Numbered from the stretch's first letter, positions 46,301-55,725 are shown. The stretch is DNA of 64,000 bases from DSWT01 sp035373625 (GCA_035373625.1 DAOSNS010000001.1:248001-312000), one strand, 5' to 3'. Numbers and translations are program-made. The notes: generated by a model from the letters alone, not told the origin.

Positions 46301-47295
46301 GTAGCGCTGTTGATTCCAATAATATCTTGCATATCGTCTGGCCGTCCTATTCTGATGGGAACTATTATTATGCCTATGTGGAGTCGCCTCAAGGCTTAGC
46401 GACACCCCATCTTATCGCCAATCCTCGCGGCCTATTTTCCCCAATCTACCGTATAGCTGCCCAAGACATTGAACATCTCCACTTTGTGATGTTGGGAGAT
46501 TATGGGGTGGATTACTTACAATCGCTGCCGCCACTTGAAAATTCTTTAGATTACACGGTCTCGCAATCGATCACTTTACCGCTAACGATGACCCATCCAC
46601 TTCTGTCTTTCTTCTATCAACTTGGCGGCATTCAGGCCGGCGTTGATTCGGGGCTTGCCGTGCAGGTGGAAGATGCTTTGGGTGCGACAACGCTTTTCAC
46701 CGACACGCAAAATGCTGCTACGTGGCAGCATCGCGCGCTGGACATGCAGCCCTGGCGGGGGCAAACGGTTACGCTGACCTTCAATTTACATCAGGCTGCT
46801 GGTGTATCTCCTTACGCACACGTTTACCTGGACGAAATCTCCCTCGGCTCCGCCCGTCCGGATGTATGGATCGCGGGCACAGACACTTCCGGCATACCCG
46901 GCGAATCCATTGTCTACACCATTGCCTACGGCAACCAGGGCGGCGGCACGGCGCAAGCGGTGCGCATCACCGATACCTTGCCAGCGGAGGTATCTTTCAT
47001 CGCTGCCAGCGTTCCGCCGATCATAACGACCCCGGCGCTCGTGTGGGACGTTGGAACGTTAGCGCCGCAGAGTGCGGCGTCCCAAATTGCCGTCACGGTC
47101 ACGCTCGTGCCGACGGTGACGGTGTTTTCAACACTGGCACACACGTTGGAGATCGCGCCGCAGGATATGGGGTTGAGCGGCACGCTGATGCTCGATCCCG
47201 GTCTGGTTGAGTTGGAGACAGCGAACAATGTGGCGACCGCCGGTATCTATGTGGGCAAACACGTCTTCTTGCCGCTTATACTGAAGAAGTTCTAG
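43306..47295 (+). CDS. Large secreted TolB-like propeller protein with DUF11 domain and FLPLI tail
   Basis: An exported protein of 1329 residues. The signal peptide is MNTRRLIIILCVSLLALLFF. Residues about 70-330 have TolB/PD40 propeller repeats (NPAWSPAGDRIAFQSYRDG and similar). Fibronectin-III-like modules follow (about 350-540). A carboxypeptidase-regulatory-like domain begins at ITGKVTDNAGAPVSGAVI. A second propeller or sialidase-like part covers about 700-1080, and a DUF11-type domain (DTSGIPGESIVYTIAYGNQG) comes near the end. The tail HVFLPLILKKF is like that of the beta-helix protein at the window start. GGAGGG is 7 nt before the GTG at 43306, preferred over the ATG at 43291, which lies inside that site. 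The middle third is less GC-rich than the ends. Ligand unknown. Confidence 0.8.
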   Translation: MNTRRLIIILCVSLLALLFFVPSLSGQAAPLSPDHYPDYDERAQLPRLALEQSLPAASSDVASVSDLADWSKLVFQSYRDGNWEIYLASPGGANQQRLTNNAAADVHPRLNRGGTRVVFASKRSGSYEIYVVNVNGTGLTRLTYTGTDNVNPAWSPAGDRIAFQSYRDGQAEIYVMNADGSNQTRITTNAAYDGDPAWSPDGSKIAFVSNRTGTSHIWVMNSNGAELQQFSFHTQYNQNPVWSPDGKAIAWDGDFDGDSWQEIMVRGMNMDPELPPTVFDLNLDKTDAWVGSWSPDGRYIAYTQISYTYYYGNWYWTYAYARAWSVSDGQVIALIPQDTEWSPDWQTLDAQPPTPLLTVLAESPSPILVHYHGQDSGGSGIKNFDVQYRKSGIGTWSDLAVEIEDFFPLEVAAVGGETYYFRMRARDHAYNVSAWSAEKAATVETYPPQSEVKPLPAYIRYAAEGFPVSWSVVDPGGSAIQSLEVQYRVDDLAWTDWLTNPTTASATFYGEVGHTYAFRTRAVDRAQNAELWPEGDGDTQTTLYTWGITGKVTDNAGAPVSGAVITTTPSAIKQFYSAPTGDYGAYVAQNTDWYTFTIGKPGYGSVPATAFPLEPDAELDMVLPPVDNVVQDWGFESGDLDGTYWQSGRFTEPVKMADPGGDFWGPKIISDVQHTGVYAARMGMPQSTYAARVYTFQYWYERLTDSCIARATDGTLHLTWATTYYGGNALFYASLDTEGVWSIPEVITTYLHYSGQHLCDVGPDDVFHLVWLSSVGNMYYISRDLGGIWSLPQEVSSWEVAPEVQILGVTVDNSARVHIVRRVGRANVGYVLEYLSRNSDGTWSTPYQVSDGYAWPAQVAFDAQDNIHCIWIDESGSLEYRYRNTQGDWSQITIVMQGYPDFLFAVSQSGMVHVVWSNYDDTIGKNRIFYIQKMGDDSFSAPVQSTADFYPRVLLAHNDLAYILFETDGGVSYMMVSGQEFSTLQYLGPGADELRLNLRSAVDSNNILHIVWPSYSDGNYYYAYVESPQGLATPHLIANPRGLFSPIYRIAAQDIEHLHFVMLGDYGVDYLQSLPPLENSLDYTVSQSITLPLTMTHPLLSFFYQLGGIQAGVDSGLAVQVEDALGATTLFTDTQNAATWQHRALDMQPWRGQTVTLTFNLHQAAGVSPYAHVYLDEISLGSARPDVWIAGTDTSGIPGESIVYTIAYGNQGGGTAQAVRITDTLPAEVSFIAASVPPIITTPALVWDVGTLAPQSAASQIAVTVTLVPTVTVFSTLAHTLEIAPQDMGLSGTLMLDPGLVELETANNVATAGIYVGKHVFLPLILKKF

Positions 47296-47317
47296 CAGGT
47301 TTTTTGTGGAGGATACG

Positions 47318-48769
47318 ATGACCGAATTACATCTGACGTTAGACAATCTGGATGACATTCTCTCCGGTCAGCTGACCGAAGAGAAGATCGCGCGGGCGAA
47401 GACGTTGTTCCTCAAGCGGTTGGCGGAACAGGCGCACCGTTTTTACCGGGGCAAAATGCAGACGGTACCGAAGGCCGGCGTGTTCGGCTTCAACTGGTTC
47501 AATGTCTGGTACACGCCGGGCGTCTCGCAGATTTCGACGACGATCCGCGACGACAATGACGCCTCCTACGAGCTATCGAACCGGGGCAATTACGTCGCCG
47601 TGGTGAGCGATTCCACGCGCGTGCTCGGTGACGGCGACTGTACCCCGCCCGGCGGCCTGGGGGTGATGGAGGGGAAGTCCTTCCTGATGAAGTACCTCGG
47701 TGGGATTGACGCCACCGCGTTGTGCATTGACAGCCGCGACGCACAGGGTCAGCACTCCGCCGACAAGATCATTGACTTCGTGAAGATGGTGCAACCGAGT
47801 TTCGGCGCGATCAACCTGGAAGACATCTCACAGCCCAACTGCTTCAAAGTGCTCGATACGCTGCGCGCCGAGTGTGACATCCCCGTGTGGCACGATGACG
47901 CGCAAGGGACGGCGTGCGTCACGCTGGCGGGGCTGATCAACGCGCTGAAGCTGGCGGATAAGCCGATCTCGGAGGCGAAGATGGTCTTCCTCGGCGCGGG
48001 GGCATCGAACACGACCATTGTGCGCATCATCATCGAGGCAGGCGGCAACCCTGACAATATCGTGGTTTTCGATTCGCGCGGCGGCCTGCACCGCGACCGC
48101 AAGGACATTCAGGCCGACACGCGCTTCTACCGCAAGTGGGAGATTTGCGAGCAGACCAATCCGCGCCTGATCGCCGACTTCGACGACGCGATGAAGGGCG
48201 CGGATGTGCTCATCGCCGCTTCCACGCCCGGCCCCGGCGTCGTGAAGCCGGAATCGGTGCGCCTGATGGCGCCGAAGTCCATTGTCTTCGCCTGCGCCAA
48301 TCCCGTCCCGGAAATCTATCCCTACGCGGCGAAAGAGGCAGGGGCGTACATCGTCGCCACCGGGCGCGGGGATTTCCCCAATCAGGTCAACAACTCCCTG
48401 GGGTTCCCCGGCATCCTCAAAGGCGCGTTGCTCGTGCGCGCTCGTGGCATCTCCGATGGGATGACGATCGCTGCCGCCCGCTCGCTGGCAACCTTTGCGG
48501 AACAGCGCGGCATTGATCCTGAGAACATCACCGCTCGCATGGATGAGCCGGACGTTTTCCCGCACGAAGCCGCCGATGTGGCGATGCAGGCCGTCGCCGA
48601 AGGGCTGGCGCGCATTACTCTCACCCGCGAGGAGGCGTTTGCGCAGGCTGCTCACGACATCACGCAGGCGCGGGCGATGATCGAGCATCTTATTGCCACC
48701 GGGTTCATTCAAAAACCACCTCAGGCGATGTTGCAAGAAGCGTTGGAGTGGGCGATCGGGCAGGTGTGA
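47318..48769 (+). CDS. Malic enzyme (malate dehydrogenase, decarboxylating)
   Basis: Converts malate to pyruvate and CO2 with reduction of NAD(P); cytoplasmic. The 483 residues show the family order: YTPGVSQIS, VAVVSDSTRVLGDGDCTP, GVMEGKSFLMKYLGGIDATALCID, the metal-binding NLEDISQPNCF, PVWHDDAQGTACVT, a Rossmann loop VFLGAGASNTT and FACANPVPEIYPY. HDDAQGTA replaces the common HDDQHGTA, and DGDCTPPGG replaces the common GLGNIGP, so this belongs to a divergent branch; cofactor preference is open. GGAGG lies before the ATG at 47318, so the GTG at 47306, which sits on that site, is rejected. It follows the secreted protein by 22 nt. Confidence 0.85.
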   Translation: MTELHLTLDNLDDILSGQLTEEKIARAKTLFLKRLAEQAHRFYRGKMQTVPKAGVFGFNWFNVWYTPGVSQISTTIRDDNDASYELSNRGNYVAVVSDSTRVLGDGDCTPPGGLGVMEGKSFLMKYLGGIDATALCIDSRDAQGQHSADKIIDFVKMVQPSFGAINLEDISQPNCFKVLDTLRAECDIPVWHDDAQGTACVTLAGLINALKLADKPISEAKMVFLGAGASNTTIVRIIIEAGGNPDNIVVFDSRGGLHRDRKDIQADTRFYRKWEICEQTNPRLIADFDDAMKGADVLIAASTPGPGVVKPESVRLMAPKSIVFACANPVPEIYPYAAKEAGAYIVATGRGDFPNQVNNSLGFPGILKGALLVRARGISDGMTIAAARSLATFAEQRGIDPENITARMDEPDVFPHEAADVAMQAVAEGLARITLTREEAFAQAAHDITQARAMIEHLIATGFIQKPPQAMLQEALEWAIGQV

Positions 48770-48786
48770 CAGAGATTGGGCTTTGG

Positions 48787-48886
48787 GGCGGGGGGAAGAC
48801 CACGGATGGAGAGAAATGGACGATAGGTTCCGCCATATCGTGGTGTCGCTGTACGATAGGCGGGGGGAAGACCACGGATGGAGAGA
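48787..48886. repeat. 28-bp direct repeat at the left end of the GxxExxY cassette
   Basis: Two identical 28-bp copies (48787-48814, 48859-48886) begin GGCGGGGGGAAGACCACGG and end GGAGAGA. The second directly precedes GGTGAACA and the ATG of the GxxExxY gene. The core AAGACCACGGAT reappears inverted at the right end (50117-50134). Confidence 0.9.
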
Positions 48887-48894
48887 GGTGAACA

Positions 48895-49755
48895 ATGGCC
48901 GATGCTAAGCTCTTGCACGCCGACTTGACCTACGCTATCCGGGGGGCGATCTTTGATGTGGGAAACCACCTGGAGCCAGGTCTGCCCGAGAAGTATTATC
49001 AGGAGGCGTTGAGTATCGGGCTGGAACGACGGAATCTTCGGCACACGCTGGAAGCGGAATACCATGTGTTTTATCGGGATATCGAAGTGGGGCGTTATTA
49101 TTGCGATGTTGTCGTCGAGGATAAAGTGGTCGTGGAGTTGAAAGTCGCGCCGGAATTGACACCCTTGCACCGCATGCAATTGCTCTCTTACTTGCGTGTC
49201 ACCGGTGCAGATGTGGGCTTGCTGGTCAATTTTGGCGCGGCGCGTGTGGAGATCGAGCGTTACGCCGGTTTTTATGCCTGCAATCGCCCTGCTTTTTTCT
49301 GGCGCGCTCAATCGCAAGAGACGCCGGATTTGCTGTACCCGGAGTTGGTGGGCCGCATATATGCGTGCTTGTATCGTGTGCATTACGAGTTGGGGCCGGG
49401 CTTCATTCACCATGTTTATCGTCGCGCCGTTCAAGTTGAACTCAGCGAGCAAAATCTCCCGTATCTCTTTGTGCGCGAGATCCCGGTCACTTATGAGGGC
49501 GAGCTGCTTGGCACAAAGTATTGTCGGTTGCTCATTGTGGATGACAAAGTAATCGTGGCCGCTTTTGCCGTGTGTGAGATGACGGGGGCGTATGACGTCA
49601 GGATGCGCCGGTATTTGGATTATTTTGGGATGCAATTGGGGTTGCTGGCGAACTTTCACGGCGAACAGTTGGAAGTCAGGCCGGTGCGGGTAGGGGAGAA
49701 GAACACGGATGTGGAAATACACGATGAAGAACACGGATGTAGAAATACACGGTGA
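48895..49755 (+). CDS. Double GxxExxY protein
   Basis: GxxExxY proteins are normally about 130 residues with a PD-(D/E)XK nuclease-like core and no settled role. Here 286 residues hold two copies. The first (residues 1-130) keeps the name motif in GLPEKYYQEAL, then YYCDVVVEDKVVVELKV (the D-ExK-like core) and LLSYLRVTGADVGLLVNFG. The second (about 140-270) has GFIHHVYRRAV, where the Glu is His, and LLIVDDKVIVAAFAV, where the ELK is lost; its LLANFHGEQLEVRPV is kept. The second half is therefore probably catalytically dead. The last residues (EKNTDVEIHDEEHG) are encoded by the first two units of the 28-bp array. Repeats bound it on both sides, as in a mobile cassette. Confidence 0.85.
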   Translation: MADAKLLHADLTYAIRGAIFDVGNHLEPGLPEKYYQEALSIGLERRNLRHTLEAEYHVFYRDIEVGRYYCDVVVEDKVVVELKVAPELTPLHRMQLLSYLRVTGADVGLLVNFGAARVEIERYAGFYACNRPAFFWRAQSQETPDLLYPELVGRIYACLYRVHYELGPGFIHHVYRRAVQVELSEQNLPYLFVREIPVTYEGELLGTKYCRLLIVDDKVIVAAFAVCEMTGAYDVRMRRYLDYFGMQLGLLANFHGEQLEVRPVRVGEKNTDVEIHDEEHGCRNTR

Positions 49756-49964
49756 AGAACGCGGATGTAGAAATACACGATGAAGGCCACGGATGTAGAA
49801 ATACACGGTGAAGAACACGGATGTGGAAATACACGATGAAGAACACGGATGTGGAAATATGCGATGAAGAACACGGATGTGAAAATGTGCGGTGAAGAAC
49901 GCGGATGTGGGGATACACGATGAAGAACACGGATGTGGAAATATGCGATGAAGAACACGGATGA
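49698..49964 (+). repeat. 28-bp tandem array, nine units and a part
   Basis: Units of 28 bp (GAAGAACACGGATGTGGAAA then TACACGAT) stand head to tail at 49698, 49726 and so on to 49922, with a partial tenth unit. Single-base differences separate units. The array begins within the last 19 codons of the GxxExxY gene. There are no spacers, so it is not CRISPR. Three frames on the minus strand are open through most of it. Confidence 0.95.
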
Positions 49965-50005
49965 TGAGAACGTACTATGTGGATCATGGTTGGTGGACGT
50001 GTACG

Positions 50006-50118
50006 GTATCCGTGATAGAATTCTCCTATCGTGTATTTCTTAATTATAAGCGATTACGTATTATTATAAGGTCAGTTACGTATCCGTGATAGAATTCTCC
50101 TATCGTGTATTTCTTAAT
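50006..50118. repeat. 39-bp direct repeat at the right end of the cassette
   Basis: Identical copies at 50006-50044 and 50080-50118 (GTATCCGTGATAGAATTCTC and 19 further bases). Read on the other strand they contain AAATACACGAT and CACGGAT, the same words as the 28-bp array, so the element is present here in opposite orientation. Confidence 0.9.
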
Positions 50119-50134
50119 CCGTGGTCTTCTCCCC
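50117..50134 (-). repeat. Inverted end of the GxxExxY cassette
   Basis: ATCCGTGGTCTTCTCCCC is the reverse complement, with one extra base pair step, of the AAGACCACGGAT core at 48791-48807. Confidence 0.7.
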
Positions 50135-50196
50135 ACGAAAGCCCCTAACCCAGGGTAACTCTACGGACTTTGGACTATTCTCAAAGAGGTGACATT

Positions 50197-51825
<1,629 letters not shown>

Positions 51826-51831
51826 CTTCCT

Positions 51832-52152
51832 TTGCCTTCCTGCAAGATGTGCTGGACGAGGTGCTGGGCCTGTTCCCCAGCGAGTTCATCCACCACCAAA
51901 TCTCTTCGCGGAGTCGGCCCGCGTTACATCGTGGATTCGCAGCAGCGGCTCCTGGGATTCCTGCTGACGCCTGAGGAATACGAGGATTATCTGGAAATGC
52001 GTTTACGCTCGGAACCTTCTCAGCGTGTGCATATCGGTATTCCTGGTAAGCAACTGCTGCATTTTGCAGGCATCATTTCACTTGATGATTTGCAGTTGAT
52101 GCAACGGGCTATTCAGGCTGATTGTGAGGTCCTGGATCGCAATGAATGGTGA
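51832..52152 (+). pseudogene. VapB/Phd-like antitoxin with disturbed 5' end
   Basis: The last 80 residues of this frame look like an antitoxin: RYIVDSQQRLLGFLLTPEEY (Phd-type DNA-binding edge) and HFAGIISLDDLQLMQ, AIQADCEVLDRNEW (the VapB-type C-terminal end that holds the toxin). The first 27 residues in this frame are Cys/Trp-rich and not credible, while another frame reads MTSFAFLQDVLDEVLGLFP, starting at 51822. A frameshift near 51905 would join the two. It is followed by a truncated toxin, so the module is probably dead. Confidence 0.5.
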
Positions 52153-52270
52153 TTATCTGCTTGATACCAACATCATAATTGCACTCTTCGCGGGCGAAGA
52201 GTCGGTTGTGCAAGGTTTGATTAAAGCCGAATACGTCTGTATCCCCAGTTCAGAAGGTACCTGTAAATGA
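52142..52270 (+). pseudogene. N-terminal fragment of a VapC-like PIN toxin
   Basis: MNGDYLLDTNIIIALFAGEE is the standard start of VapC ribonucleases, with the first catalytic Asp in LLDTN. The frame ends after 42 residues (ending IPSSEGTCK), where the family would go on for about 90 more with the remaining acids. It overlaps the antitoxin by 11 bp, as intact pairs often do, and its stop overlaps the pdxA start codon. It cannot be active. Confidence 0.7.
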
Positions 52271-53277
52271 TTGATTTGCCTCTCGTTGCCATCACCCTCG
52301 GAGACGTTGCCGGCATCGGACCCGAAGTCGTCGTGAAGGCGCTGGCACTGCCGGAAGTGTGGACGGTTTGCCGTCCCCTTGTCATCGGCGATGCGCGCGC
52401 GTTGACGGAGGCGCGCCTCGGTATTCCCGTTCCACTGCTTCGCGTAGTGAGAGACCCCGAAACTGCCGAGTTTAGCAAGGGAACGCTCACCTTGCTTGAT
52501 CTGCGCAATCTCGATCCCGCCGACGCACCGCTGGGACGGATTTCTCCCACCGCCGGCCGCGCCGCCGTGGAATATGTGCTCAAGGCCGCCGAACTGGCGA
52601 TGACCGGGGCGGTGGATGCCGTGGCGACTGCTCCGCTTAATAAAGAGGCGATGCATCTGGCCGGCTTCGACTTCATCGGCCACACCGAAATCCTCGCGGA
52701 TGTGACCCACACGCCACGCTGCACCACCATGTTGGCAACACCCGGCCTGCGCGTCACCCACGTCACGCGCCATATCCCGTTCCGTAGCATCGCGGAGCAT
52801 CTGACGGTCGAGCGCGTTCTCGATACCATTGTTATCACCCACACAGGGATGCAGAAACTCGGCTTCCCACAGCCACGCATTGCCGTCGCCGGGTTGAACC
52901 CCCACAACGGTGACAACGGGTTGCTGGGACGTGAAGAACTGGACATCATCAAACCGGCGGTCGTGGCAGCGCAGGCGCAGGGCATTGACGCGCGCGGTCC
53001 CATCCCTGCTGACTCGGTTTTCTTCCAGGCTCTACGCGGGGATTACGACGTGGTGGTGTGCCAGTACCACGATCAAGGTCACATCGCGGTGAAGACGCAC
53101 GGCTTCGAGCAATCCATCACCATCACCCTGGGGCTGCCGATTATCCGCACGTCTGCCGATCACGGCACGGCCTTCGACATCGCCGGTCGGGGCATCGCCA
53201 ACGCCGATAGCATGCGCGCCGCCATCCTCGAAGCTGCGGCAATGGCGGCGCGGGTGAAGGCCGCTTCAACGGACTGA
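52267..53277 (+). CDS. pdxA: 4-hydroxythreonine-4-phosphate dehydrogenase (PdxA)
   Basis: Oxidises 4-phosphohydroxythreonine in pyridoxal phosphate synthesis; cytoplasmic, metal-dependent homodimer. The 336 residues follow the family: ITLGDVAGIGPEVVVKA at the start (Val where Pro is usual), TAPLNKEAMHLAGF, FIGHTEILAD with the metal-binding His, AGLNPHNGDNGLLGREE and CQYHDQGHIAVKTHGFEQSI with further metal His. HGTAFDIAGRG completes the site. PdxA2-type enzymes of four-carbon acid phosphate pathways look alike, and no other pyridoxal genes are in view, so the exact substrate is open. The start lies on the end of the toxin remnant. Confidence 0.9.
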   Translation: MIDLPLVAITLGDVAGIGPEVVVKALALPEVWTVCRPLVIGDARALTEARLGIPVPLLRVVRDPETAEFSKGTLTLLDLRNLDPADAPLGRISPTAGRAAVEYVLKAAELAMTGAVDAVATAPLNKEAMHLAGFDFIGHTEILADVTHTPRCTTMLATPGLRVTHVTRHIPFRSIAEHLTVERVLDTIVITHTGMQKLGFPQPRIAVAGLNPHNGDNGLLGREELDIIKPAVVAAQAQGIDARGPIPADSVFFQALRGDYDVVVCQYHDQGHIAVKTHGFEQSITITLGLPIIRTSADHGTAFDIAGRGIANADSMRAAILEAAAMAARVKAASTD

Positions 53278-53385
53278 ACAGGGCGATGCTCAGGCCGGTC
53301 TCCAGACCGGGTCTGCCTGAGAGTGGCACGGTCAGAAGACCGGCCACAGCAGGGGTGCTTGAACGACTGACCCGGAAGCCCGTTG
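53278..53385. terminator. Bidirectional terminator region between pdxA and the histidine kinase
   Basis: CCGGTCT (53295-53301) and AGACCGG (53304-53310) form a stem with a very short loop. A second AGACCGGCC word at about 53336 offers alternative pairing. The two flanking genes converge here. No T-run is present. Confidence 0.45.
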
Positions 53386-54831
53386 CTATGCAGCTTTGGG
53401 CAGGGTAACAGTGAACGCGCTGCCCTTGCCGACGGCACTTTCCACATTGATTGTGCCGCGCTGACCTTCGGTGAGCGCGCGGGCGATGGACAACCCCAGC
53501 CCAAATCCCGGCGTGGAACGCGACGTGTCGCCGCGATGGAAGCGGTCGAAAATCCGCCGCTGCATCTCCGGTGATAGGCCCGGCCCGTCGTCCTGCACAC
53601 ATAAAGCGACCTGCTCTTCCTGTTCTTCAACCTGCACACGGATCGCGCCTTTTCCGTGTTTGATGGCGTTATCCAGCAGGATCAGCAAAACTTGCTTGAG
53701 CGCATCCTCGTTGGCCTGCGCGACCACATGCTCATTGCATGTCCAGGTAATTTCGCGCTCCGGGGCCAGCAGGCGCGCCTGCCGACACACATCGTCTACC
53801 AGCGGCGCGACCTTGACCGGCTGCACTTCCAGCTTGCGCCCGGCGTCGGCGCGGGCGAGTGTCAACAGATCGGTGACCAGGCGGCTCAGCCGCTCGCTCT
53901 CGCTGATCAAATCGTTCAGGATGTCCTCTTGTTCATCGCGGGGAAGGGGCGGCTGGCGTTGCAGCAAGGTGAGGTTGCCACGGATGGTTGTCAACGGTGT
54001 GCGCAGCTCGTGCGAAACGTCGGCGACGAAGTCCCGTTGTACCTGCAGGGCGTGCGCAAGCTGTTGATAGGCATCTTGCAGGCGTTCGAGCATCGCGTTG
54101 AACGTCATCGCTAACTGCCCAAGCTCATCATTGGGGCCGGTGTGCTCGACGCGCGAGGAGAAGTCGCGCGATTCCCCGATCTGGCGCGCGGTCTCGGTGA
54201 TGCGGTGAATGGGCCGCAGCGTGATGCCCGACAGCGTCCAGCCGATGCCGAAGGCGATGATGGTGGTCAGGGCGCTGCCCGCGATGAGCGTGATACCCAG
54301 AGAACGCAAGCTGCGGTCGCGGTCGGCCAGTGAGCGGGCGAATTGCACAATGCCGACAACCTCCCCGTTGATGATCAGCGGGCGGCTGTAAATGAACATT
54401 CGCCCTTCGGCGTCGCTCGCAATCTCTTCCCAGCTTTCCCCATTTTTAAGATGCGCCAGCCCTTCCTCGCTGAGCGGCAAGTCTACATCGCTATCGCTCA
54501 TCGGCAGAGCCAGGACGATCCCGTTAGCGTCCAGGATGCGGATCAGATCACGGGGACGACGCCCTCCGACCAGCGGCTGCAAGACCTGCCGTGCGCGTTC
54601 GCCTTCTGGCCCTTCCCCTTGTGCCAACATGGGAATCGGCGCGCCCCATCGAAAGTTGCGCTGCGCATGCACCAGGCCGTTGACGAGGGGATCGGCAGAC
54701 TTCGCCAGATCGTTGCGGACAAGATTGAGGGTATAACGCGACTGCGCGGCATAGAGCGCGGTGCTGAAGGTTGCCAGTGTCAGCGCAAGGATAATGCTGT
54801 AGAGCAATGTCAGGCGCAGACGGATGGACAT
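53386..54831 (-). CDS. Sensor histidine kinase (HAMP, HisKA, HATPase)
   Basis: A membrane sensor of 481 residues. The first helix is LTLLYSIILALTLATFSTAL. A periplasmic part (about 35-175) contains RDLIRILDANGIVLALP. The second helix (ITLIAGSALTTIIAFGIGWTL) is followed by a HAMP domain. The phosphorylated His is in DVSHELRTPLTTIRGN (about 272). The ATP lid shows N box LLDNAIKHGKG, G1 QDDGPGLSPEM and G2 GFGLGLSIARAL. Its start overlaps the regulator's stop by one base (TAATG), so the two are coupled. The signal is unknown; the divergent export operon is the likely target. Confidence 0.95.
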   Translation of the reverse strand: MSIRLRLTLLYSIILALTLATFSTALYAAQSRYTLNLVRNDLAKSADPLVNGLVHAQRNFRWGAPIPMLAQGEGPEGERARQVLQPLVGGRRPRDLIRILDANGIVLALPMSDSDVDLPLSEEGLAHLKNGESWEEIASDAEGRMFIYSRPLIINGEVVGIVQFARSLADRDRSLRSLGITLIAGSALTTIIAFGIGWTLSGITLRPIHRITETARQIGESRDFSSRVEHTGPNDELGQLAMTFNAMLERLQDAYQQLAHALQVQRDFVADVSHELRTPLTTIRGNLTLLQRQPPLPRDEQEDILNDLISESERLSRLVTDLLTLARADAGRKLEVQPVKVAPLVDDVCRQARLLAPEREITWTCNEHVVAQANEDALKQVLLILLDNAIKHGKGAIRVQVEEQEEQVALCVQDDGPGLSPEMQRRIFDRFHRGDTSRSTPGFGLGLSIARALTEGQRGTINVESAVGKGSAFTVTLPKAA

Positions 54832-55511
54832 TATTCTTCCTCCTCCCGCAGCACATAGCCGACGCCACGCACCGTATGGATCAAACGCGGTTCCCCTTCG
54901 GCCTCGGTTTTCTTGCGTAGATAGCCGATGTAGACCTCCAACACATTATCATCGCCCACAAAATCGTAGCCCCATACCTGCATGAGAAGCTGTCGGCGCT
55001 CCAAAACCTGCCGTGGATGGCGCATGAAGACGCTCAGCAGATCGAACTCGGTGGGCGTGAGAGAGATGAGCCGTTCTCCCCGCCGCACTTCGCGTTTGGA
55101 CGTATCCAGCGAAAGGTCGGCGAAGGTGAGGATGACCTGATTGCTCTTGCCGGTACGCCGCAGCAACGCGCGAATGCGCGCTACCAGTTCCAGCGAAGCG
55201 AAAGGTTTGACCAGATAATCGTCGGCGCCCCTTTCCAGACCCTCCACGCGGTTCTGCACTGCATCACGCGCCGTCAACATCAGGATCGGCGTTTCGTTCT
55301 TCTCACTGCGTAAGGCTTCGAGAACGCCGATTCCATCCAGTTTTGGCAACATCCAGTCGAGCACGACGACATCAGGCTGCTCGCTGTATACCTTATTCAG
55401 CGCGTCCTCGCCATCCACAGATGTCACAACGTCAAATCCTTCGTAGATTAGCGTCCGTTCCAACATCTTGAGCAACTTTACGTCGTCATCAACAACCAGG
55501 ACCTTCTCCAT
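54831..55511 (-). CDS. OmpR/PhoB-family response regulator
   Basis: A 226-residue regulator. The receiver domain has the acidic pair in VLVVDDDVKLL, the phosphorylated Asp in DVVVLDWMLPKLDG (about 53) and the Thr/Lys switch in ILMLTARDAV and DYLVKPFAS. The C-terminal winged helix (RRGERLISLTPTEFDLL to GVGYVLREEEE) is of the OmpR type and binds direct repeats with an 11-bp step. The ATG at 55511 gives the normal N-terminus; the longer frame to 55562 is not native. The four phased boxes at 55666-55709 stand just upstream and are its probable operator. Confidence 0.95.
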   Translation of the reverse strand: MEKVLVVDDDVKLLKMLERTLIYEGFDVVTSVDGEDALNKVYSEQPDVVVLDWMLPKLDGIGVLEALRSEKNETPILMLTARDAVQNRVEGLERGADDYLVKPFASLELVARIRALLRRTGKSNQVILTFADLSLDTSKREVRRGERLISLTPTEFDLLSVFMRHPRQVLERRQLLMQVWGYDFVGDDNVLEVYIGYLRKKTEAEGEPRLIHTVRGVGYVLREEEE

Positions 55512-55650
55512 AGCACTCTCTTCATTCCTTGTAGCCTTGTAGACGGTAGACATCCGATCCATTAAATCTCAGTTTGGGTCGTCTTGAAAAATCGGTGGCC
55601 CGTTCCGTGTCCACCGCCTGGTGATTTATCGCCAGGCACTGTCTACTTTT

Positions 55651-55709
55651 ATTATACTTGCTTATCTGAGAAGATGTTGGGAACTTCCTGAGAATTGACT
55701 GAGAAATTG
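55651..55709. promoter_or_regulatory. Four 11-bp-phased boxes with minus-strand -10: operator of the response regulator
   Basis: CTGAGAA at 55666, TTGGGAA at 55677, CTGAGAA at 55688 and CTGAGAA at 55699 are spaced exactly 11 bp. On the minus strand TATAAT (55656-55651) follows 9 nt after the last box, with no -35 box, the arrangement of promoters activated by OmpR/PhoB-type regulators. It lies between the divergent regulator and export operons and could control both. Confidence 0.75.
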
Positions 55710-55725
55710 CCCGTAATTCTCAGGA
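55686..55725. repeat. 11-bp inverted repeat over the operator
   Basis: TCCTGAGAATT (55686-55696) and AATTCTCAGGA (55715-55725) are perfect inverted arms. The right arm presents a further box in opposite orientation on the side of the export operon. Confidence 0.8.

Larger units (their letters stand above)
49756..50196. other. Repeat-filled region right of the GxxExxY gene
   Basis: These 441 bp hold most of the 28-bp array, the 39-bp direct repeat and the inverted cassette end. GAGGTG shortly before 50197 serves treS. Open minus-strand frames here are products of the repeat and are not called as genes. Confidence 0.75.

Noticed and set aside
49698..49964. CRISPR array
   Set aside because: The units are contiguous without unique spacers and no cas gene is present.
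49656..49987. Minus-strand frames of Phe/His/Ser-rich repeats
   Set aside because: They are translations of the 28-bp array in several frames, without start signals.
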